From Hemileia vastatrix (taxonomy: Eukaryota; Basidiomycota; Pucciniomycetes; Pucciniales; Zaghouaniaceae), in assembly GCA_030280995.1 (NCBI GenBank), contig JASXTE010000016.1:14337001-14401000 (forward strand): a stretch of 64,000 nt of DNA, written 5' to 3'. Position 1 is the first letter of the stretch; each line of letters opens with the position of its first letter. A program made the translations under genes and the position numbers. The notes under the pieces were generated by a model, which did not search any database, was not told the DNA's origin, and saw nothing but the letters and a program-made list of their open reading frames with translations. Shown one piece after another: positions 1-8,754 of this stretch.

Positions 1-1769
1 AACTGTAAACGTCCTAGTGGCGTATCGAATGTAGTGAGAGGCCTTGAGTCCGGATGTAACTCTCTCTCATCATATCCACCCATAATATCTCCTAAACCAT
101 AACACACTCTCCCTGAAAACGCTTCTACAAACTCCTCAGCACTAGGTGGTATCCCAGCATCCTTTATTGTAACCCTATTTAATTCCCTAAGATCATGAAC
201 AACTCTAAGCTTGCCATTCGGTTTCTTGATACAAAATACCGGACTAGAATAACTTGACGTTGATTGCTCATACAGTCCAGTGCATATCCGTTCTCTGACA
301 ACTTCGATATAAGCTTCTTTCAATGCAGCCGGAATAGGAATCGGTTTCTGCTGCCACGGTTCATGACATACCACAGGAATCTTGTAAGGCTCCCCATAGG
401 AATGCTTCAACACACCCCTCTCCTCTTCTACAAAAGCAATGGCCTTCTCTCGCTTGACCATCACATCCAACAACAACTTCTTCTCTTCTCCAGACAACCA
501 ACCATCAGGTCCAAAATTAACAACACCCAGTCTCTCAAAAGTGATTCTTGACGTCTCAGAAAATTCAGGCGGATTCTTTACCAAGGGACTTTCAAAAGGA
601 TCTCTTGATAACCTTGGTCTTCTCAAAGGTGGATTTAATTCAGCAGGTAGCGGCTCATTAATAGGTCGAACTTTATTTGCTACTTTCTTATATTTGGCTG
701 CGTCCACATCTAAATAAGCTTGAGGTAAATCATTTACTTTTGTATCGCCATTAAAACTTTCATCAAATGAATCTTCTTCATCGCCAGAATCAGAATAAGA
801 AAAATTAGAAAAATATTTTATTTCATTTTTAAATTTTACCCTTTTCTCCTTTCCCTCGTCTAATTTATAAACAGATTTTCCAACACCTTTGCTTCCCTTA
901 TCCAACAGTAAATCACCCGTAAAGAAAGTCGGCAGTTTAACCTCTTGCTGGAGGACCGGAATTGAATTTTCACAAAAATTATTTTTTTGTGTTTTAATTA
1001 TACCGAGATTTTTTATTTGATTTTGATGAGATAATTGCAGTTTACCCTCTTGCTGGAGAACCGGAATTGAATTTTCACAAAAATTTTTTTTTTGTGTTTT
1101 AATTATACCGAGATTTTTTATTTGATTTTGATGAGATAATTGCAGTTTACCCTCTTGCTGGAGGTCCGTGATAGAAGGAGATAATTGCAGTTTAACCTCT
1201 TGCTGGAGGTCCGGAAATGAATTTTCACAAAAATTATTTTTTTGTGTTTTACTTATACTGAGATTTTTTATTGAGTTTTGATGAGTTAATTGCAGTTTAC
1301 CCTCTTGCTGGAGGTCCATAATAGAAGGAGATAATTGCAGTTTAACCTCTTGCTGGAGGTCCGGAAATGAATTTTCACAAAAATTATTTTTTTGTGTTTT
1401 ACTTATACTGAGATTTTTTATTGAGTGTTGATGAGTTAATTGCAGTTTACCCTCTTGCTGGAGGTCCATAATAGAAGGAGATAATTGCAGTTTAACCTCT
1501 TGCTGGAGGTCATAAAACATACCCTTCCAATTTTTATCCAACCTAATTTGGCCCATTTTGCCTTTTTCACCGTTTTTAAAATTAATAGAAAAACCGGGTA
1601 AATCCAATAAACATATAGAAAAGTCCAAAACGTATTTGCACTCCAAAGTAATATTAACAGAAAATAATTGAGAATCCACTTGAATTATCTCCAAGTGAGC
1701 TGACCTATTGCAATCCGGGATCTCATCCTGAGGAGAGATTACAACATTAGAGTGATCAGCCCCTGCTAC
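1..1769 (-). CDS. Element A Pol, N-terminal part (Ty3/gypsy), runs off window start
   Basis: I translated this stretch by hand on the minus strand and found no stop from the Gag-Pol frameshift site to base 1, about 589 codons. It has no AUG of its own and would be made as a Gag-Pol fusion. Reading order: a linker starting GVAGADHSNVVISPQDEIPD; an in-frame repeat block (930-1514); an acidic linker (about 930-720); a proline-rich piece with RPINEPLPAELNPPLRRP near 690-610; then reverse transcriptase, with VVHDLRELNRVTIKDAG near 215-165 and GLGDIMGGYDERELH near 105-60. The window ends at TTFDTPLGRL, before the catalytic FIDD seen in the sister copies. RNase H and integrase lie outside. Being open throughout, this is the best-preserved Pol of its family here. 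Its relation to elements B-D is clear from shared residues. Confidence 0.85.
930..1514 (-). repeat. In-frame tandem repeat inside element A Pol
   Basis: Eight copies of a unit whose minus-strand product is DLQQE(V/G)KLQL begin at about 930, 1035, 1140, 1185, 1290, 1335, 1440 and 1485. Spacings alternate between 105 and 45 bases, so all are multiples of three and the frame is kept; the higher-order unit is 150 bp (50 codons). Between the short cores lies a lysine/asparagine-rich 35-residue spacer. Sister elements have fewer cores: two in B (near 30240-30340) and C (42250-42350), one in D (near 51330). The function is unknown; the block sits between the frameshift site and reverse transcriptase. 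Confidence 0.9.
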
Positions 1770-4354
1770 CCCAAAAAATGAGGGCATCCATCCCTTTCCA
1801 ACAAACATAATTCACCAGAAGCCGTCCGTTTTATATGCCGCTTCTTGGTGCAAACACAACACTGGCACAGAGTAGTAATCCCTGGCTGTGTTTCCCAACC
1901 TTCATCTCCAGGAGGCGCTAACCGCATATGTAACCTCCGCATATCTTCACCAGTGATCTCCAAACTAATCCCCATGCCAGCTTGATACCCTATCCTGGCC
2001 TCAAAATCCATCAAAAAAGGACCACCAAGAATAGTTTTGACTGCTCCTCTGGCCACATAAAAGTGAACCTTACCAACAGATCCACCAATGCCTAACCTGA
2101 CATGCTCAGCAGTACCCATCAGCTCTGTTGCATGCTTTCCAATACCTCTGAGGTTTCCCCCAGTTCCACTTTTAATTGGAAAGCCTATACTCGTCGCTTG
2201 CTCCAATGAAATTAAATTAATTTGAGACCCTGAATCGACCAAGGCCTTTACTTCTTTACCATTTAGAGTTACCACCAGGTAACCCAGGGGAGTGGAAAAA
2301 TGTGTATCTACATCTTCCCCAAACTTTTCAGCATTTTCACAAATATATTCCAGCTCTCCAGTGGAAACCCGACGCCTCGTCAAATGCTTCTTTTGCTTTT
2401 CAGCAAGCGCCGGACTAATCGTAAATAACTCCCCCAAAGATAAGGGAATCTGAAGTTGATTCACCCTATTCAAAACTGCGTCCATCGCATTAGCTTGACC
2501 AGAAACTACTGGCCGCTCATACTGGACCTTTGATTTAACAACCTTGGCCCTGGGTACCTCTTGAGGTCCAACCGAGCCATCTTCACCCCCCATAATAACA
2601 TCTTCACTTTCTATATCCCTAACTCCGTCACCAGCTTCTTGCACTAATCCTGATCCATCGCTAGTCCTTCTTACTCCCTCCATTGGGATGGGACCGCTAA
2701 AACTTGGTCTGGGTAGAGACGCCAACGGTACGTCCTCCTCAGAATCCGAATCATCCTCTGGCATAGGCTCACCATTTAAATCAAACTTGCCATAACTAGG
2801 GGGCCCCATATCAGCAATCCCCTTCTGCATTTTATATAATTCGTCCTTAGAGTAAGGGTTCAATTTGTTGGCGGCAGTTTGAGCACTAGAATTCTTGTCC
2901 TTAGAGTAAGGGTTCACTTTGTTATTGGCCTTGCCAGGATTAGCCCTCAATTGGCTCTGAATGCTACTTTTCGCCTTAGTAGCGGCTGCTCTTCTAGCAG
3001 CATTAACATCGTATTCGCCAGCCATACAGCTACCCTCCACCTGGGCAACCGTCGCCAGCTCTAAACCACCAAAAGAAGTAGAAAATGTGGCTTTACTGAC
3101 CTCTTTCTCTTTACCTTTGTCAGCTTTTCCACCATTACCGTTACCATTTTTGCCACCCTTGGCATTAACATCTTCATCCGTCACCTCTTCAAATCTGGCT
3201 CTCCTTTCAGCCGTTAAACTTCTTCTGACCAAATCAGAAGGAGACTGTCCATCACTGGGCTTGATGAATGAACCATCAGGAAATTTATAAACTTTACCAT
3301 CGAATAAAACTCGCCCAGCATCCATATCCTTATCAAGAGCAAAACAAACTGTTGCTCTGTGCCCTCTCCTATTACAATAGGAGCACACCTTTGGCTCATC
3401 ATAGCCACCTCTATAATTACTACCACCATTCCCACCATTTCTCCCATTGCCTGGGAAGCGGTTACCATTATTATTGCCATTATAATTTCGACGTTCATAA
3501 CCTCTAGACTGATAAGAAGTCGACGTCGAAGAAGAAGCGATTGGGGCCTTGTTGGCCTTCTGAGTCTCTTGAACAAATATTTTTAATTGTTTTGTTAAAT
3601 CGGCCAAGTGATCGACCATCTTATTATCTACATTGCCCTCCACTTTAGCAGCAGGTAATCCCATTTGTGCCTTCTTGGCCTCCTGGGCTTTGACCATAAT
3701 ATCGTTGTTTTCGGCCAAAACCTCTCTAACCTTGCTAACATATTGAGTGCATGACTCTTGATATTTGTCCAACGCCAATAACTTTAGATGGGCCTGAATG
3801 TTCTCTTTGATAACCTCCAGAGCCGGCAGTTCCTTCATCAAATCTTTTCTTGAAAGATCCTTCAAGACGTCCATTCGAATATCCCTGCTGCATGCTGACC
3901 AAAACAAATCTTTTGCTTGGTTCTCATGCACTAACTCGTCCACCAGTATGAGATATTCCACCACTTCATCAAACTGAACACAGAGGTTTTTGAAGTCAGC
4001 CATAGAAGAAACTCCACCTTTTGCTTGCCAGTCTCCAACAATTTTATTGAGGTCCATCATAGTAAACCTAACACCCCATCTATCAACCATAGCTTTAGAA
4101 AGCTTAACCCAATCCTTGTCCTTGAATGCCTGCATAGCAATAACCTCTTTTTCCACCTCCCTATCGGCAATAAAAAATCTAACTTGCTTCACCATATCCA
4201 CATGAGAAGCACCATCAACAGCAGCAGCAGCTTCATACCTGCTAATGAACCATTTAACCTCCTCCCCATCAAACTTTGGGCCATCCCAAGAAACAATTCT
4301 AACTGAGGGAGTAAGAGGGTTAGAAGATCCAGAAGCAACAGCAGAAGAAGACAT
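1766..4354 (-). CDS. Element A Gag-protease polyprotein (ORF1, 862 aa)
   Basis: This is ORF1 of a Ty3/gypsy-type retrotransposon, expected to build the virus-like particle and supply the protease. Residues 1-230 are the Gag/capsid-like region (VRFTMMDLNKIVGDWQ, AHLKLLALDKYQESC). An Asn/Gly-rich stretch precedes a CCHC knuckle, CSYCNRRGHRATVC, near residue 321. A low-complexity acidic linker follows, then an aspartic protease around residue 705 (ALVDSGSQINLIS, with GGNLRGIG and LGGPFLMDFEARIGY). The last 35 residues carry a cysteine cluster, CQCCVCTKKRH. Protease placement in ORF1, before the frameshift, is notable and is shared with B-D. The start chosen is the first AUG after the leader; the sister proteins start at a comparable place. 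The frame is intact, unlike B and D. Confidence 0.9.
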   Translation of the reverse strand: MSSSAVASGSSNPLTPSVRIVSWDGPKFDGEEVKWFISRYEAAAAVDGASHVDMVKQVRFFIADREVEKEVIAMQAFKDKDWVKLSKAMVDRWGVRFTMMDLNKIVGDWQAKGGVSSMADFKNLCVQFDEVVEYLILVDELVHENQAKDLFWSACSRDIRMDVLKDLSRKDLMKELPALEVIKENIQAHLKLLALDKYQESCTQYVSKVREVLAENNDIMVKAQEAKKAQMGLPAAKVEGNVDNKMVDHLADLTKQLKIFVQETQKANKAPIASSSTSTSYQSRGYERRNYNGNNNGNRFPGNGRNGGNGGSNYRGGYDEPKVCSYCNRRGHRATVCFALDKDMDAGRVLFDGKVYKFPDGSFIKPSDGQSPSDLVRRSLTAERRARFEEVTDEDVNAKGGKNGNGNGGKADKGKEKEVSKATFSTSFGGLELATVAQVEGSCMAGEYDVNAARRAAATKAKSSIQSQLRANPGKANNKVNPYSKDKNSSAQTAANKLNPYSKDELYKMQKGIADMGPPSYGKFDLNGEPMPEDDSDSEEDVPLASLPRPSFSGPIPMEGVRRTSDGSGLVQEAGDGVRDIESEDVIMGGEDGSVGPQEVPRAKVVKSKVQYERPVVSGQANAMDAVLNRVNQLQIPLSLGELFTISPALAEKQKKHLTRRRVSTGELEYICENAEKFGEDVDTHFSTPLGYLVVTLNGKEVKALVDSGSQINLISLEQATSIGFPIKSGTGGNLRGIGKHATELMGTAEHVRLGIGGSVGKVHFYVARGAVKTILGGPFLMDFEARIGYQAGMGISLEITGEDMRRLHMRLAPPGDEGWETQPGITTLCQCCVCTKKRHIKRTASGELCLLERDGCPHFLG
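1772..1778 (-). promoter_or_regulatory. Candidate -1 ribosomal frameshift heptamer T-TTT-TTG, element A
   Basis: Read on the minus strand, the Gag frame ends CAT TTT TTG GGG TAG. The seven bases T TTT TTG fit the X-XXY-YYZ pattern, two codons before the Gag stop. Slipping back one base enters the Pol frame, which is open to the window edge. The same heptamer position is kept in the three sister copies as T TTT TTA. I did not establish a downstream pseudoknot. Confidence 0.75.
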
Positions 4355-4510
4355 CCCAATAAGTAATGAAAAGCGTTAACAGTCAATAAAATAACAAGCC
4401 TCTTGCAGGCCAATAACAATAATCCAATTAGAGTTCCAGAGAATAAGCCTCTTGCAGGCTAATAACGTTCTTGATCCAAGTAAGTCTTTAAAGAAAGCTA
4501 GAGAAATCGA

Positions 4511-4528
4511 ACCCCACGTTGGGCGCCA
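4511..4528 (-). other. Primer binding site of element A (tRNA-Lys type)
   Basis: On the minus strand this reads TGGCGCCCAACGTGGGGT, starting with TGG five bases inside the LTR edge. It matches, as I recall it, the primer binding site complementary to the 3' end of tRNA-Lys (CUU) used by several retroviruses. The region 4355-4510 between it and the Gag start is the 5' leader and holds no other feature I can name. Confidence 0.75.
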
Positions 4529-4532
4529 ACTA

Positions 4533-5665
4533 TGGTAAGGTAAACTCTTACAGTCGCCTTGCTGTAAGCAGAATCCGGAGGAGATATGTGGATTTAGCTG
4601 AAAACCCCGTCCTTCCAATAAAAATAACAAAATGGGAATTCTAAATCACTAAGCTAACCAATCTACTTGGATCTGATTGATGAAAATAATGAAACTCTAA
4701 AATATTTAACGCTTATTGAGATTTAAAGAAAGTGGCTGTTGATAAAGAAATACTGATAACAACAATTAAGGTGTACCAGTGAAAGATCTGAAAAGATTGA
4801 CTTTTATGTTTTTATAATAATTTAAATTTTTATGAGACAGCAATAATCAAGTCCCAGTGATGAAGACCTTTCTAAAGATACCCTGTATGAAGTGTTATTT
4901 AAACTGTTGAATTGTATTTCTAAAATGTTATGTAAAAATAATAATGTTATAAGGGTATTACAAGTTATTTTAATTTGTTGAGTAATAAAAAATGAGACTG
5001 TGGTGGTTAAAGATTAAGCTGTATGATGTGTCCCCCCTCTCAATTTCGAGTTTGAGAAGCGCTTAAGTATTCCTAGTCACGTGCCTAAGTTTTCCCCTCC
5101 AGAGCTCTTCCAGAGTCAATCCGGAGTCCGTACGGAGTCGAAGCGGAGTCCGAACGGAGTCCGTCCGGACTTCCGGACTCAATTAGAACCTTAAAACTAT
5201 AATAAAAAATCTAGAAAAATTACACATAATAGAGCTACTTCCCTTTACATACCAAACTAATTTTCGTAGTCTGCGCAGCTCTAATTACCCCGTGAAAATT
5301 CATCGAAGTTAAGTAATTTCTGAAAACGTAAATATTTCTATAAAACTTTAAAATTCATTTAAAAATATAAGAAAAATAGTAAAAATTCTGGGAAAATTTC
5401 CCAAGGTTCTTGAGTGACTCGACTTAATACTTATAAATTTTTCAGACCGTAAAAATAAGTTTTCTCCGTAAAATAAATTGTTTTCGTGTAGGCATTCGCT
5501 CGTGACCAATTTCTTCATATTTAAAACTCAAATAAATTAAATAAAACCCTTTTATAAAAAATAATAACGCCAATCTTGCACGCCGTAATAACTCCATTTA
5601 CATATTTAGGTGCCGTACTAAACTTTAAGCTACCACAACGTGTACCAGCCAAATTGAATAAAAAC
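4533..5665 (-). repeat. Element A 5' LTR, first segment (split by later insertions)
   Basis: The LTR edge is placed at TGGTAAGGTAAACTC, immediately after the primer binding site in the minus-strand sense. The segment continues at 6856-6871 and 15643-15794 once two nested elements are removed; the rejoined piece (about 1.29 kb) resembles block 1 of the B-D array at about 22040-22250. It contains a CGG/CCG-rich cluster at 5121-5180 and otherwise AT-rich sequence with no gene. Where the LTR really ends is uncertain, because at about 15790 it abuts the truncated LTR of element E. Confidence 0.65.
5121..5180. promoter_or_regulatory. Cluster of CGG-N3-CCG palindromes in element A LTR
   Basis: CGGAGTCCG occurs at 5122-5130, 5144-5152 and 5155-5163, with a variant at 5133-5140 and CCGGAC-type halves at 5164-5180. 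CGG-N-CCG inverted triplets are the usual target form of fungal Zn(II)2Cys6 regulators. It is the only GC-rich patch in this part of the LTR. Binding is not shown. Confidence 0.5.
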
Positions 5666-6855
5666 TGTTGGTCGGTTGTCTAGAAGAAGGTGAAAAAAGA
5701 AGGTAGAAGGGGAAATAAAAAGGAACTGAAATAAAGAAATATATAAAAAACTTAAAGACTTTTAATAAGGATGGACGGGGATCAATGTGGTTAATAAAGT
5801 AAGTACGGTTTTATTCTCTCTGTTCAATTATCAAATATTAATACTAAAATATTCTTATCACAACCTTTAATATTTTATTTTATTACTTAAATAGGCAGAC
5901 GCGCAGTTTAAATAGTTGTATATAAAATGAATTTTATAGTGTAATTAAAAATATGTTGAGTAGTAAGTGATGAGCATAAATGAAATAAGACAAGGCCTTT
6001 TATAGGCAAAGGGACCAATGAGGCGCTACCACTGAGTATATACAAAATAATAATAGGATGAAACAAAAAGATAAAAGAAAATAATTGAAACGTAACAATG
6101 GAGATAAAAAGATGAAACAAGTAATTAAAATCCCAATTAGGAAAACAATTTTCACACAACCATTTCCCAAATCATTTAAGTAATATAGTGAGTAATTAAA
6201 CAATCTCTGAGACATGAGAACCATGTGAAAAAGTAATCAAATCAAGTATAAAATATTTTTTATAGATTTTTTAAGTGAAGCAAATGGAATGTTTTGACCC
6301 AACAAAATATTGTAATCAATTTTTGTGTTAGTCTGTAGAAAATTAATAAATTGTTTTGACTATGTAATAACTAGTTAAAACAAGTAATTAATTTTTCTAC
6401 TGAACCAAATTTAGAATTTTAAATTTATTATAATTGTTATAATACATTTAATATTCATCACAAATAAGGGTCAAAAAAACAACGTCAATAATTATGGATA
6501 ATTTTGAATATGAAAAGGGTTCGATTATATATTTAAATTTAAAAATTAATGTAATTACAATATAAGATAATTTAATAAGATATAATTATATTATCAACAT
6601 GTAATTAATTAATTATTCATTAAATACACATAACACCTCTTTATATGGAATATAATAATTATTTTAATGTATACTTAATTTATATGATAATAAAATTAGT
6701 ATAAAATTTATTTTAATTATTAAATAATATTTTAATATAATTTATTATGTAATATAAATTTAATATATATACATAAGCTGCAATTATTATGTCATTTATT
6801 AACTCCAATAAAATTGTATGTTTATTACTTGGCTCCTGGGACAGCCTGGCTGACA
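5666..6855 (-). mobile_element. Solo LTR of the element E family, minus strand (1190 bp)
   Basis: It starts on the minus strand with TGTCAGCCAGGCTGTCCCAG (at 6855) and ends ACCGACCAACA (at 5666), matching the termini of the solo LTR at 17188-18332. The flanks carry a 5-bp duplication AAAAC (5661-5665 and 6856-6860). A TATAAAAG box lies on the minus strand at 6004-5997. There is no internal coding sequence, so it is most simply a solo LTR left by recombination between the two LTRs. It interrupts the LTR of element A. The interior is AT-rich and its short ORFs are chance. Confidence 0.9.
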
Positions 6856-6871
6856 AAAACCCTACAGAAGC

Positions 6872-7696
6872 TGTCAGCCAGGCTACTAGACTTACCCAGT
6901 GAAATAAGTAATTATTTACTGGATGAAGCCGCACCTTATCATCTTTAATTATTATTTAATTATCATTTAGTTACATTAACATTAGTTATAAATTAACTAG
7001 TTACAGAATATTAAAATTAAATTAATTAATTAAATAAATAAATAAGTAAAATTATAATTATAATTTTGTCCCTTATATTTTCTCTAACACCGTGCTAAAC
7101 TGACAGGTTGGGAAAAATAAAACTTTATATTTAAAAAATAAAATACCAAGATAAAATAAGATTTAAATATTCAAATAATATTAAATATATACAAATAAAT
7201 CAAATTTCTTATTTGGAATTGACATTTACAGTAAATATTAAAAATATTGATGTATTTCTGACATACTCTGTAAATACATCTTTTTTGACGCCTTCTTTTT
7301 GGAATAACTTTATTATTTGAAATACTCTTTCTGGAATGTTCTTTTTCTCTCTTTTTCCCTACTGTTTTTAGAATTTGATTTCCGTGCTTTGTCTCTCCTT
7401 TGCCTATAAAAGGCCTCTCTTTTGTTGTCTTTTTATCATTCTATCTTACCAAACCATTTTATTACAACAATAACCAAATAAACACTTATTCTTATATTCT
7501 ATATCATTAGTACTTACAATAGCGTAATTCTAATTTATAAATTATATTAATATTTTAATCCTACCTCTGTTATTGAGTAAAACATTCATCTTTGAATTAA
7601 GAAATACGTACAAAATTTGTTGAAGATCCATTTAAGCCTTTTAAATCCTCGTAGAACTATGTACCAAATCTTCTAGACTAAAAGTATACCTTGACA
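6872..7696 (+). repeat. Element F 5' LTR
   Basis: Begins TGTCAGCCAGGCTACTAGAC and ends at CCTTGACA, where identity with the 3' copy stops. The first 13 bases are shared with the LTRs of the solo elements and of E, so these are related families. Confidence 0.95.
7405..7412 (+). promoter_or_regulatory. TATA box in element F 5' LTR
   Basis: TATAAAAG in the context TTTGCCTATAAAAGGCC. The equivalent box recurs in the solo LTRs at 17950-17957 (+) and 6004-5997 (-), and in the 3' LTR at about 15351-15358. It is the likely start-site signal for genomic RNA. Confidence 0.7.
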
Positions 7697-8754
7697 ATTG
7701 GGAACCTTTCCGAAATATTGACGGCGCAACGTTACTTGAGGCGTAATGGAGAGGACCATCGGCGTAGAAGCACCTGTAAAGGACGAGTGGAGGCAAAAAA
7801 ACGACGAACGTCATACGTCACGTGATAAAAGTTTTTGCTGCGAACGGGAATCGAACCGCGCTCCAAAACTTAAGTTCATATACTGACTAAAGATCGTATA
7901 TATCGTGGTAATTATTGTGATTACTATTTGTGGGTTACTCTTCACTCTTCATTTGCTACGTATTTCCTTTTACTCAGCACTCTGTAAGTGGCATTAATTT
8001 GCTCATTTTGCAGGGGGAGGTGTCTGGTAATTGGAATTTAATTTTATTATTATATTTTTTTTTATTTTTCCTGGTTGACCATAATAGAGCAATAACTGTT
8101 CTTAGTCCCAGAGGTAATAAAATAATTATATATTAATATTAATTATTATCATTTTTCAGTTGACAATTGTCCTGATTAATTTGAATTTTAATTGTTCCAG
8201 TTGACAAACTGTCCTGACAATAATATATTTTATTAAATAAAATAATTATTATAATTTTTCAGTTGACATTTGTCCTGATTAATTAATTGTTCCAGTTGAC
8301 AAATTGTCCTGACAATTATATTTTTTTTAATAAATAATTAACATTTCATTACTTCAGTTGACTTTGAGTCCTGGTAATCCAATAAATCTTTTTAAGTAAT
8401 AAAATTCATATTTAAATTACTTCAGTTGACATTAAGTCCTGGTAGTTAATTAATCAGTTAAAATAATTTTTATTAATAAAGATTCATATTTGATTATTTC
8501 AGTTGACAATAAATCCTGGTAATAAATTAGTTGATTTAAATCCTGAAAATAAAAATTAATAGAAATTCTAATTTATTTCTACAGTTGATTGCATTATCCT
8601 GGCTTTAAATTTGTTTTATTAATTTTATTTAAGTTGATTTTTATCCTAAAAAGATTTTTTTTATTTATTTTTATTTTATTTCTGTTAAATAAAAATTAAA
8701 AATAAAAGACTAATTAATTTTGTCTCTTTTCCTTCATTTCAGTAGAATCTTAAA
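7697..8754 (+). promoter_or_regulatory. Element F 5' leader with repeated CAGTTGAC...TCCTG units
   Basis: A 1058-base untranslated leader. From about 8007 to 8600 it carries a repeated short unit of the form (pyrimidine tract)CAG-TTGAC-N-TCCTG, at about 8158, 8199, 8261, 8293, 8356, 8424, 8501 and 8582. Several copies are followed by GTAAT or GTAGT, so each resembles a 16-base exon between a 3' and a 5' splice site. Another TTTCAG lies just before the Gag start (about 8738-8743). At 7836-7857 the strand reads TGCTGCGAACGGGAATCGAA followed by CC, complementary to a tRNA T-arm and acceptor end; I could not fold a full tRNA. No clear primer binding site was found directly after the LTR (ATTGGGAACC...). 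Confidence 0.6.

Noticed and set aside
264..717. Plus-strand frames over element A Pol
   Set aside because: They are shadows of the minus-strand RT region, as are most short frames opposite Gag and Pol of B, C and D.
7840..7920. Functional tRNA gene on the minus strand in the F leader
   Set aside because: A T-arm-like sequence is present, but no proper anticodon arm or acceptor stem could be folded.
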